Source: Sorex araneus (taxonomy: Eukaryota; Chordata; Mammalia; Eulipotyphla; Soricidae). From it: a stretch of DNA of 64,000 bases. Made by a program: the position numbers and the translations under genes. Under the pieces are notes generated by a model. The model had not been told where the DNA came from. It did no database searches and saw only the letters and a list, made by a program, of their open reading frames with translations. Every line of letters begins with the position of its first letter. Position 1 is the stretch's first letter. The stretch spans positions 398,850,810 to 398,914,809 of the forward strand of contig NC_073302.1 of the NCBI RefSeq assembly GCF_027595985.1, given 5' to 3'. Below, in pieces: positions 9,858-21,339 of this stretch.

Positions 9858-12735
9858 GATGGTGCAAGCACTGAAGATCAAGATGACATCACTGGTCTGA
9901 CTGAGACGAGAAAGCATCAATCACATCACACCATTTTCGACACTGGAGAAGAACTGTTTCTTGGAACATGTGACAACAGAGGTGTCAGTGGTGTTGGTGT
10001 ACTTGTCAACACTAAACTGGCCATGAGCACTGATTCATTCAAATGCTTAACAACCCGAATTAGACAATTATGCTTGAATAGATGTGGCTCACTGCTGGCA
10101 GTTTCTATCTTCACATCTATGCACCAATATCCAATTACAATGAAGAAGAAATTGAGAAGTTCTATATGGAGCTGTAGATGTTCTATAAAGAAGACCACAC
10201 TTTCTACAAGATCATTGTCGGTGATTTTAATGCCAAGATAGGACTAAGAAAGTCATCCAAAGAACTCCACATTGGGACCAATGGCCTAAAATGGAACGAA
10301 CTGTGTGAGAGACTGTCTGAGTTCATCATGTCGACCAAGAACATCCATGGTAACTCACAGTTCAAGAAGACCGAATCTAAATGTTGGACATGGGAATCTC
10401 CTGGTGGACAGTACCACAATGAGATTGACCACATTATATTCAATCAAAGGTTTTGCCTGTCTAATGTCGCTGTTGTCCCAAAATTCCAAACGGGATCGGA
10501 CCACTGTCTACTTCGTGCAAAATTCTACTTCACAGACCAGGGAAAAAGGACTGCAAGGTTTAAGTTTAAGAGAACTTCCAGAACAAAGACCAACTGGGAA
10601 CTCTTTGGCACTATTGCGGCAATGTGGGAAGATGCTGTCCTTGACAACATCGATGAGGAATATGATCAACTGGTTTAACACCTCCATGACCGCACAAGGA
10701 ATGCCTAGAGTGGGAAAGCCACAGACACCTGTCTTCGGAAACTCTTGATCTCATTTGCCAACGTGGTTTGGCACAAGCCTCAGGCTAACATTCTAACAAG
10801 CCAGCATTCGAGCTCGCAAAGCTGTACAGAGAAGTGATAAAGTATGACCTCAAAGAGAGAAGAGCAGGGGCTGGAGCAATAGCAGAGTGGGTAGGGCATT
10901 TGCCTTGCATGCAGCTGACCCGAATTCGATTCCCAGCATCCCATATGGTCCCCTGAGCAGTGCCAGGAGTAATTCCTGAGTGCAGAGCCAGGAGTAACCC
11001 CTGTGCATCGCCGGGTGTGACCCAAAAAGAAAAAAGAAGAGAGAAGAGCAGCAGTGTTGGCTGATGTGGCAGAAGCTGGGAAAGTACTCGCAACACCCGC
11101 CTGTCTTTCACCAACTACAAGACCAAGATGACTGCCCTCCGACATCCTGATGGATCTATCACATCTTCCAGAAGGGCAATGGAGAGGATTATTCACGACT
11201 TCTACTCGAATCTTTTTAAACAGCACCTGGTCCAGAAGAGGTCAGACCTGAACATCTGAAGAATCTGCCAGCAGTACTCAACAATACACTGGCTTGGCTT
11301 TTCACATGCTACCTGTCTGAATGCAAGATTCTGTCCCAATGGAAAACCAGCAACATTGCTCTGTTGTATAAGAAGGGAGACATCTACAACATCGACAACT
11401 ATTGTCCACTCCGCTTGTTGTCTATCATCTATAAGTTGTTCACTTGAGTCATCCTGAATAGAATAGGCAGAACACTAGATGAAGGATAACTATGTGAGCA
11501 AGCCGGGTTCCGAAAATGATTCAGCATGATCAACCATATCCACACGATCCACACGGTGACCTAGCTCATTGAAGTTTCACAAGAGTTCAAGATGCCGGTC
11601 TGTCTAATGTGCATCAATTTAAAGAAGGCCTTTGAATCTGTTGAGACTGAAGCAGTCATCGAAGCCCTAGCCAAACAGGATGTTCAAACTCAGTACATCA
11701 AGATCCTCCATGAGCTGTATTATGGATTCACCACCAGGATCTCACCATTCTACAAGGAAGTGATCATCGACGTACAGAGAAGGATTCGGCAGGGTGATAC
11801 CATTTCACCAAAACTCTTCAGTGCCACCCTCGAGAACATCATATGACAACTGGAATGGGAATGAATGGGAGTGAAGATAGATAGTCAGCAACTACACTAC
11901 CTCCACTTCGCTGATGATATCGTTCTCATAACACCAAACATTAGCCAAGCAGCACAAATGCTGGCCAACTTTGACCACGAGTGTGGAATGGTCAGGCTGC
12001 AGCTAAATTGCACCAAGAAAATGTTCATGAAAAACAAACTAGTCCCTGATGTTTCATTTGCTCTCAATAAAACAAGTATCTCCGAATGCAGCAGCTATGT
12101 GTACCTGGGTTGAGAATTCAACGTGAGGAATGACTGGCAAAAGAACTGCACAGGAGAAAGAGAGAAGCATGGAACACCTTCAAGAGCATCAAAGAAGTTG
12201 TTAAGAGGACAAAGAACCTCCGGCTCCAGGTACATCTTTTCGACTCCACCATTCTTCCTGCACTAACTTATGCTGCAGAGACCTGGGCCCTACAAAAACA
12301 GGACGAGAATGCTCTTTGAATATCCCAAAGAGGAATCAAAAGAGCTATGCTTGTAATATCATATTTCACCCAAGTGAGAGAAGGAATCCAGAGTTCTGAA
12401 CTCTGTCGATGATCAAGAATCAGGATGCTGTGTTTGCAAAGGCATCGAAAATCAGATGGGCCGGACACATAATGCTATTTAGAGAGGACCACTGGACTAG
12501 AGCTGTTACCGACTGAATTCCACGGGGTGTCAAAAGACCGCATGGCTGCCCACATACGAGATGGTCAGACTTCTTCGTCAAAACCCTGACTGAATGGTTT
12601 GAGGCTCTTCATGTTCCTGGAGTGAGCAGATACCATTGGGCTACATTAGCACTCGACAGGGACGAATGGAGATGTTACTGGCGCCTGCTCGAGCAAATCC
12701 AAGTATCAACAGGATGACAAGAGATACAAGTGATT
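9858..12735 (+). pseudogene. RTE-clade LINE copy 1 (RTE1_Sar-like), 5'-truncated, broken
   Basis: Decayed copy of a non-LTR retrotransposon encoding an apurinic-type endonuclease followed by reverse transcriptase. Endonuclease motifs are visible at 10178-10678: VGDFNAKIG, WTWESPGGQYHNEIDHIIFN and GSDHCLLRAKF. RT motifs lie at 11592-12113: a motif A region CINLKKAFESVE, motif B IRQGDTISPKLFSATLE, and the catalytic FADD at 11907-11918. The C-terminal RWS-type block follows to 12713. The beginning of the endonuclease is missing, so the copy is 5'-truncated. Damage includes a frameshift near 10115, stops, a deletion of about 107 bp near 11220 relative to copy 2, and a nested SINE at 10867-11036. 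No clear target-site duplication was found at the outer ends. This is a dead mobile element, not a host gene. Confidence 0.9.
10867..11036 (+). repeat. Type-A SINE nested in RTE copy 1
   Basis: This is a near-complete tRNA-derived SINE from GGGGCTGGAG through A box, B box, GTGACCCAAAAAG and an A-rich tail. It is flanked by a perfect 14-bp duplication AAGAGAGAAGAGCA (10853-10866 and 11037-11050), which is RTE sequence, so the SINE landed after the RTE copy. Confidence 0.95.
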
Positions 12736-12770
12736 ATTTTTGAAATTAGGGTATTTAATTATTTTGCTGT

Positions 12771-12922
12771 TTGTTTTTTGGGGGATAGGTCCCATCAGAA
12801 GTTTTCTGGGTTACTCCTGTCCCTCTCCTCCTGTATCACTAAGGGGACCATACGTGCTGGGGATCAAACCAGGGGTCATTTGAAAGGCAAGAACCTTACA
12901 ACCTGTAACATCTCCTGGTCCA
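12771..12922 (-). repeat. Old tRNA-SINE, antisense
   Basis: Inverted arrangement GGGTTACTCCTGTCCCTCTC, AAGGGGACCATACG, GGGGATCAAACCAGGGGTCA and a block ending CTCCTGGTCC, close in order to an inverted type-A SINE. Confidence 0.6.
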
Positions 12923-13579
12923 AACATATTAAATTCTGACCAAAAAATAAAGTAAAATAAATGTTAAGGCAGATAACATATTGCACTTGTTTTCCATAGA
13001 ATGAGATCTGTATTAAACATACTTATGAATATCAGCAAGGATTACAAAGACTAACAGACCAGTATATTATTTATAAAAAAAACACTTCATTGTCGAAAGC
13101 AAATAAAAACACCAAGCATTACTTTTAGACAAGTGAAGTAAAGTATGAAGTCAATATTTGTTAAAAGAAAATTTAATTTAGTTATCTAAAGACCATGAAT
13201 TGTACTTAAGATCGTGATATGAATTAAAGAGGTTTGAGATTTAGAGATGTATGCAAAAGGATAAACTAATTTATTTCCTTCCAAGAGTACTTAAACTTCT
13301 TATGCTTTCTAGTATCATAGACAATGATGAAAATATTTATTTCCTATAAGCGCAAAACTAACATTCAAAGAAACACTACAGCTTTTCTTCTCATCAGGAA
13401 AAAAACATAATAAAATGCCATTTATTAATATTAAATTATATATTTTGAGCCAATATTGATGATTCCATTATTATATGGTCACTAACAATTTTCTTCTGAA
13501 CTTAAATTACTGGAATGTGAAATAAGCTGGACATCAATGAAATATGCATTATCCAAGAATTACCAAGATCTTTGCAAAT

Positions 13580-13758
13580 ATTTTTTTTTTTGCTTTTTGG
13601 GTCACACCCGGCGATGCACAGGGGTTACTCTTGACTCTGCACTCAGGAATTACTCCTGGAGTTGCTCAGGGGACCATATGGGATGCTGGGAATCAAACCT
13701 GGGTCGGCCGCATGCAAGGCAAATGCCCTACCTGTTGTGCTATTGCTCCAGCCCCAAC
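13580..13758 (-). repeat. Type-A SINE, antisense, young
   Basis: Starts with a T run and GGGTCACACCCGGCGATGCA and ends GCTATTGCTCCAGCCCC. A perfect 10-bp duplication CTTTGCAAAT lies at 13570-13579 and 13759-13768. Low divergence from the other full copies. Confidence 0.95.
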
Positions 13759-14407
13759 CTTTGCAAATCTTTGTAAAAATACTTTCTCCTATTAAGTTGC
13801 TGGCTTGCTTAAAGTTAGGAACTATATTATATATACTTTTATTTTGATGAACTTACACTTTTTTATTAAACTTTTGAATTTTAAAGTCTCTTCAAGGTTG
13901 TCTTAGATGAGCAAGGCAAGTATTACTTACAGACATACTTAATACAGGACATCTTTCTTTATCATGGCACACACTTAAAAAAATAAACCTGGTCCTAATT
14001 ATGTCTACAATCACTTCATTTTCCCTCTAAATATGGAAGATTATAAAAATGAAATCTGAATCCTATTATCTGTCATATGAGATCCATATAAATGTTTTGC
14101 TACTGGTTAGCAAGTTCCACCCAATGCTTTAGCTACTTCATCGCCAGTCTATCCAAAGCAGAGGTGATCTCTCATAGCTGGCCCCATTCTGTGTTCCAGT
14201 CGAGGAATGTCATCAATGACAACATTGCTGCTTCAGACCAAAAGCTTGCAAATATTTTGATTCTTCTTTATGACTTAATCCAATCAAATCAACTTAAATA
14301 TATTCAAATATTTTCACTTTTGAATCTCACACCTACATTACCTCATCTCTAAGCTATGATGTTTTAGCCAGAACTTTTGATGAGATCTGTGTTCTATTCA
14401 AATACTG

Positions 14408-14600
14408 ATCTCTTTTTTGGTTTGTTTTTGTTTTGGGTCAAACCCAAACCATTTGGGTCAAATGGTTTTCTCCTGGGTTTGTGCTCAAATATCCCTCTTG
14501 ACAGGACTCAGACAATCATGCAGGGTGCAAGAGATGGCTGCTGGGTCGGTCACATGCATGCCAAGAGTCCTGAACATTGTACTCTCTCTGAACCCATCAA
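14408..14600 (-). repeat. Old tRNA-SINE, antisense
   Basis: A T-rich start, GGGTCAAATGGTTTTCTCC, GGGTTTGTGCTCAAAT and GGTCACATGCATGCCAAGAG follow the inverted type-A order. Strongly diverged, so the frames across it are not coding. Confidence 0.5.
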
Positions 14601-16094
14601 ATAGAAAAGGTCTCTTAATGGAAAGAGAAAATGCCTACCCATCATTTATATAATAATATTAAAATTCCTGACTATGACCTACACTTATCTGATTCTGAGA
14701 TTCAGTTTAATATATAGTGCCCTAGGTTTCTGACTTAAGTAATGCTTGCCTTCCTCATATACTTGAATGAACCAACCACAATGTAACCATTAGTCATTTG
14801 CAAAAGCTTCTTCCAATGCCTGGAATAATGTCATACCCTCTTTACCTAAATTTCTCATATTATTATCTCAAATGTTACTTCTATATATATAATCTGCCTG
14901 ATCCTAAAGGTGGCATTGTATTATTTGAATTCTCTGATTTTTTTAAATGACAAGAAAATAGCTTTTATCGTGTGTTAAATGACAAAAAAATACACTAATT
15001 ATTTATTGGCTTTGTGATCAGATGAAGGCACCATAAGAAATTATATCTATCTTTTGTACCAACTCTATCTAGCATGATCTTTTACCTAGGAAAAACCTAA
15101 AGATCACCATCAATAAATATTCTTGAAGAGACAATAAGAACATGTAAATATTAATGTGTTGATTCATGTATTACTCTAAGAGAATTAGCTTTGTTAAGAG
15201 AATGATAGTAACTATTTAGCATTTTAAAAAGTATATCCATATTTTACTTCCCCATGTGCCCGAATTTTTCTATCATCTTCTAACACCATTCTAAGCATGA
15301 TTAGTGACCAGTTAGGCCCAACAGAAGTTATTATACATAATAAATTTAAGAGCCAATGCCTATTTTAAATGGTGGTATAACAGGAATTACTTTTAATGCA
15401 CAGACCAATGAGAGCAAGTAACAGGAAAGTCCTAGAGTGTTTTGTCATGTCCATTCTGCTTCCCTCTTGACATCAATTTGCTTATGGTTTCCAGTGACTT
15501 CTGACTAGACAGGATTTATGTTGATATAGAGTTCTACAAAGACCTCATAGTTCATTGAGTTCTATCAGAAAATAAGCAAAATATAAAACAAAACAAAATC
15601 TTCATTTAAATATCTTCACAGCTGCAATAGTGCCTAATCTTTCTAAGAGCAACACTATGTCTTATTAGCTTTAGCACAGCAATCTAAAAGAGTTTAGACA
15701 CTCTATATTTTTGTTGGCTTCTGAAGAGCCTAGTGAGTAAATAATTTTCTCTGGGAGACTCAGAGCAGACTTCACAGATGTGATTCTATTTAAAACAAAC
15801 CCTAAAACTGAAAAGAGGTAGTATGAAAGAGTAACTGATTCTTGCTAAAGAAAATAACATCCAGAAAGGCACCGGCTTGACAGAGTAGCACCTATTGATA
15901 ACAACGAATGATTTAAAGCACACAGAATTTAGACTACATAACTACACTAGCAGACAAATGTCTGGTTAGAGTCATATTAGACACCCTTTGACCATACTAA
16001 CCAGTTTGTCTTTAATTTTCTAAGAAATGGTGTACAGTCAAAGATTGAAACAATGAAGTGGAATGCTCAGATTTTTCTAAAGTAACAAATTGTT
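14601..16094. other. Non-coding DNA without recognised repeats
   Basis: About 1.5 kb without a visible SINE or L1, which is long for this window. No exon-like frame seen. Confidence 0.45.
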
Positions 16095-16265
16095 TGTGTG
16101 TGTTTGGAACAGGGGCCGTGCTGGGCACACCTAAATGTGCTCAGACCTTACTCCTATCTCTGCACTTAGAGATCACTCCTGTAGGGCTCACGGGACCAGA
16201 TATTGGCTGGGGTTCAAATCTGGGTAAAGCACTTGCAAGGCGAGAGTCTTACCTGCTATATTTAT
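16095..16265 (-). repeat. Old tRNA-SINE, antisense
   Basis: Order GGGGCCGTGCTGGGCACACC, TCTGCACTTAGAGATCACTC, GGGGTTCAAATCTGGG, AAGGCGAGAGTCTTACCTGC matches an inverted SINE. Confidence 0.6.
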
Positions 16266-16269
16266 TTTT

Positions 16270-18541
16270 CAATTCCACATTAATTGTACCTTTAAGGTGT
16301 GTACTAAAAGTATGAATCTTTACATGTTATGAATCAGAATTGCTTTGTGTTTATTTTACCTATTCCTGTAAATCACAGTCATCTAAGTGCATGTCTACAA
16401 ATGAATATTTTTCAAAAACTATTCTTAACTCATTAGATATTTGCCATATGTGAAGGAAAGGTGGGATGTATTAGAGAACAGAAGAACAGTCAGATAAGAA
16501 GTTCTTAGTTCCAATAATTTGTAATGGGACATATTTTGTAGTAAGTGATGAACTGGAGTGTTTTAAATGAAGTGGTATTTAAGAACTCAATAAGAGGATA
16601 GGATCTTATAAAATTAATTCAGGAAAGTGTGATATAAAGTACTTTTCATGATTCTGAAAGAAAATTTGCCCATTCATATTTTTCCATCTGTAGGGAAGTC
16701 AAAGTATATGAATAACAGTGTGGATAGAAGAGTTGCTTTTACATTATATCTATACTTCACTGTCTGTCTCCAGTCTATTTTTTGATAGATTATTATACCA
16801 TTACTTTTTCCCCCGTATGTTTGTCTTTCTCAATTGGCATCAGTGCTTTTCTTTGAATAGCTTGTCTGTGGGAAAATCTGAATAATCATTGGTAGAAAAT
16901 AGTATTTGTGGAGCCTAACATACGCATTTAATATATGAATTCTAATGTTATTTATTCAGTAGGCAAATGTTTGTTCAGTAACTCGTTTGGATCATTCTAT
17001 TTAACAAGGAAAAGCAGCAAACATTTGTTCACTGACTCTATTTTACCTGGGTATATACTCATTGTTCCAAAGAAAAAGAGACGAAGCAGTATAGTTACAT
17101 TCTATAAAAAGGGAAAATGTGTTCCATATTTTCAGAATGAAATTAACTACTTAGAAACTATCCCCCTGTCATTCCTACTGCTCTCCAAACCAACCTATTA
17201 ACCATTATTTGCTCATAAGAAGGAAGTGGTTCCATCTAGGGCTAACAGCCAAGAATTCTGCATTCCATTCCATTCATTGCTTCTGTTACTGATTTATTGA
17301 GTAATATTAAGTAGCAGTCCTGCAGAATTTCCCTTTATCCTACTAAGCAGGCCACGCACTGGAAATTTCACTAATGTGGGCATGGCCCGGGGCATGACAA
17401 AGATATAGGTGGAGAACCAAAATATATCTCTGGCATGTCTCAGGAATGTCCCTGGAGATGGCTCATTACTGAGTAGCTGAGTGGAGACATGACTCAGCCA
17501 GAGTTTCTGCAAATGGATGTCTGGTGCAACTATAAGGGTGCTGGCAGGAGACACTCATCAGCTAGTATTTCCTGGATAGAGATGAGAAAACTGAGCCTTT
17601 TTTCAAAATTGTGACTCTTAAAGAGCAATCTGATTATACAAATTTACTTGAGCCTTTTTGTGGTTGGCACTGAAATATTGTGACTTTTACCTGCCTACGA
17701 TAACTATAATATTATCAGTGAAAAGTCTGTTGTGTAAAAGATAAATAAATAATAGGATGTATTAGCTTGTTTTTTTATAAGCTGAAGATTAAGGAAATGG
17801 GAGAGGAAAGAAAGAGAAGAAATGAAAGTGACCAAATATAAAACCTGAGAATGAAAAGTTCTATTGATAGGAATGACCAATAAATGACATTTGTATGATA
17901 TAAATTGTACAACTTTCCTGTTAAATTCTATGCTACACTGATATAATATATTACAATTTATGCTTATCTATGATTTGTGTTAGGTATATTCATTTGGATA
18001 TTTATATTTGAGGTTTATTTTGGTATTGAGCTCACAGTATCTGAATGAAGAAATTTTAAAAATTCTCTCTTCATTATGTAGCATATGTAGCATTGCGTTG
18101 TTTGTATCATTGTGATTTGTGTGACAGTTACTGGGCAATTAAGGTCAAGTGCAATTACTCTGTTTAACTCTATTGGGCAATGGTTGCATGATGCGCAGTT
18201 TGTGGTAATATGTGTCAAGACTCTTGTGACAGTTTCCTTATGGCTCTGAAATAAGCCATCAATTGTATTTTTACCTCTTCTTACCTTGGGAGTTCTTAAA
18301 ACAAATGAGTTAATATTTATCAAAAGTTAACCAGTTTCCAACTGAAAATTTAAATTTAAATCCCTTGAGGTACCACATATCTCTAAGTGAGATCACTGTA
18401 ATTTCTTTAGGTCCTAAAGTCCAGTTATGTCTAAGCCAAACGTTGGAATGGATTCCTTAAAGATGCCACTTTGATCCAGGATCTCTTATTCAAATGTTAG
18501 TGAATATTTCATATACATCAATAGACTCAATTTTGTGGTTT
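16270..18541. other. Non-coding DNA without recognised repeats
   Basis: A less AT-rich patch at 17290-17570 has no frame with a known product. The rest is AT-rich. Confidence 0.45.
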
Positions 18542-18556
18542 TGATAAAGAATAAAG

Positions 18557-20574
18557 TAGAATATTATTACTCTTTATTTGACGAGGAATACGATTGACTG
18601 GTTCAGCACCTCCATGTCTGTGTGAAGAATGCCAAGAGTGAGAAAGCCACAAAGAGACGCCTGTCTTTGGAAACTCTGGAGCTCATTCGTCAACGTGGTT
18701 TGGCGTGAGCCTCAGACAACCACAAGCTAACGTCCGAGCTCACAAAGCTGTGCAGAGATGTGATAAAGGAAGACCTCAAAGAGAGAATAGCAGCAGTGTT
18801 GGCCATTGCAGCAGAAGCCGGGAAAAGTATTCGCAACGCTCGCCTATCCTTCACCAACTACAAGACGAAGATGACCGCCCTCCGACGTCCCGATGGATCT
18901 ATCACATCCTCCAGAAAGGCAATGGAGAAAATTATTCACGACTTCTACTCAGATCTCTTTGACAGCCGTGTCCACCTGCCCACATACCAAATTCCGCAGG
19001 ATGGATATGTCATTCCCAACGTTCTCCCTTCTGAAATCTGACACGCCATTTCTCTGGTAAAGACTTGAACAGCACCTGGTCCAGACAAGGTCAGACCCGA
19101 ACACCTGAAGAATCTGCCGCCAGTACTCATCAATACACTGGCCTGACTCTTCACACGCTACCTGTCTGAATGCAAGGTTCCATCCCAGTGGAAAACCAGT
19201 AGGACCATTCTGTTGTACAAGAAGGGAGACATCCACGACATCGGCAACTATCGCCTAATCTGCCTGTTGTCTGTCATCTACAAGTTGTTCACTCATGTCA
19301 TCCTGAATAGAATAGGCAGAACACTAGACGAAGGACAACCATGCGAGCAAACTGGGTTCCTAAGAGGATTCAGTATGATAGACCATATCCACACAGTGAC
19401 CAAACTCATTGAAGTTTCGTGAGACGTCAAGATGCTGCTCTGTCTAATGTTCATCGACTTAAAGAAGGTCTTTGATTCTGTTGAGACTGAGTCGGTCATC
19501 AAAGCCCTGGCAAAACAGGGCATTCAAACTCAGTATATCAAAATCCTCCGCAAGCTGTATTGTGGATTCACCACCAGGATCTCACCATTTTACAAGGAAG
19601 TGATCATTGATGTAAAGAGAGGGGTGTGGCAGGGTGACACCATTTCACCAAAGCTCTTCAGTGCCACCCTTGAGAACATCATGCGACGACTGGAATGAGA
19701 AGGAATGAGAGTGAAGATAGATGGTTGGCAATTACACCACCTCTGCTTCGCTGATGACATCGTTCTCATAACACCAAACATTAGCCAAGCAGCACAAATG
19801 CTGGCCGACTTCGACCACTAGTGTGGAAAGGTCAGACTGCAGCTGAATCTGAATAAGACGATGTTCATGAAAAACGAACTGGTCCCTGAAGCACCATTTG
19901 CTCTGAATGGAATGAACATCTCCGAATGCAGCAGCTATGTGTACCTGGGTCGAGAAATCAACATGAGGAACGACTTGGTGCCAGAACTACGCAGGAGGAA
20001 GAGAGCAGCGTGGAATGCATTCAGAAGCGTCGAAGAGGTGGTTAAGAGAACGATGAATCTCCAACTCCAGGCACATCTTCTCGATTCCATCATTCTTCCT
20101 GCACTAACATATGCCTCAGAGACCTGGGCCCTACGCAAACAGGATGAGAATGCTATTAGGTTATCCCAAAGAGGAATCGAAAGAGCTATGCTGGGAATAT
20201 CATGTCTCACTCAAGTGAGAGAAGGAATCCGGAGTGCTGACCTCCGTTGATGGTCAAAAATCAGGGATGCTGTCTTGTTTGCCAGGGTATCAAAAATCAG
20301 ATGGGCCAGTCATGTAGTGCAATTCAGAGACGAACACTGGACTAGAGCTGTTACCGACTGGATTCTATGGGACGTCAGAAGACCTCGGGGCCGCCCACCA
20401 ACTAGATGGTCAGACTTCTTTGTTAAATCTCTGAATGAACAATTTGGGTCTCTTCCTGTTACTGGAGTGAGCGGGTATCATTGGGCTGCACTAGCTCGTG
20501 ACAGAGACAAATGGAGACATTACTGGCGCCCGCTTGAGCAAATCGAAGATCAATGGGACTACAAGTGATACAAA
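18557..20574 (+). pseudogene. RTE-clade LINE copy 2 (RTE1_Sar-like), 5'-truncated
   Basis: This copy covers the linker and the whole reverse transcriptase half. A perfect 15-bp duplication TGATAAAGAATAAAG at 18542-18556 and 20575-20589 delimits it. RTE homology starts near 18580; the 23 bases before it match nothing in copy 1. From 18760 to the natural end at 20568 the coding frame is unbroken by indels and holds seven internal stops. RT motif A (FIDLKKVFD) is at 19450-19476, motif B (GVWQGDTISPKLF, with W where R is usual) at 19621-19659, and catalytic FADD at 19747-19758. The C-terminus ends WRHYWRPLEQIEDQWDYK. Only six bases follow the stop before the duplication, so the 3' UTR is minimal. 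Five of the stops fit CGA to TGA changes, as expected from CpG decay. Confidence 0.93.
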
Positions 20575-20839
20575 TGATAAAGAATAAAGACTCCCACAGG
20601 AGACTTTTTCAGAATTCCTGACTTCAGAAATAGAGCCCCCAGCTAGCTGTTTCTAATTTATTCACCAGAACTAAGGCAGGTCACAATAATACAAAACAAC
20701 AAACAGATGGCAAATTTCATAATGGAGTTTTCAAATTACCTGAAGATTATGTAGTGAATAGTATGGAAGTTCTTCACATATTTATTTGAATCATTTTTAT
20801 ATTGCTTGTAGAGGGCAGGGAGCAGGGCATGGAGGGAGT

Positions 20840-21195
20840 TGAAGGGTTAATAGTTTAACAGGTGCTTTGAGCATATTCAGTAACCTATCCTAGCCCTTAG
20901 CAGTGACAGAAGACTCTCAGGTGCTATCACAAGGTGTTTTACATTTAAACAGGGGTGACTTGAATGCATAAAGCAACCTCAGGAATTCCAGGAGTTCCCT
21001 GCAGAATCAGACTGAAGTTACCCTATGCAAGGCTTATCCCTGAAACTGTTTTTGCACTGTTACTTGGCTTCCTTCTTCTTTCTCCCCTCTCTCTTCCATA
21101 TCCCCAACCAGCATCCCTCGTGGAAATTTGTCTAATAAATATCTTATTCTTAACACCCTTGACTCTGTATCTGTTTCCTTGGAACCTATTCAAAC
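20840..21195 (+). repeat. LTR-like segment (candidate old ERV LTR)
   Basis: The segment ends with an AATAAA signal at about 21134 followed within 60 bases by a T-rich stretch, CTTGACTCTGTATCTG, resembling an R-U5 boundary. The part before it is pyrimidine-rich. No paired LTR or internal genes were seen. The family is not recognised and the limits are estimates. Confidence 0.3.
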
Positions 21196-21339
21196 CAGAG
21201 GAAGAAGTGAAGGGAAGAGGAGAGGCGGGAAATTCCAAATGTGAGTTAAGAAAATAGACTGCCAGAAATCTGGGTAGGAGAGAGCAAGATAATACAGGAG
21301 AACGGAATAGAAGTAGAATGAAAAATTGAATCATGAGTG

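Noticed and set aside
18760..20568. Open frames of RTE copy 2 as a functional host or exapted protein
   Set aside because: Seven in-frame stops, a 5'-truncated element and a target-site duplication show a dead retrotransposon copy.
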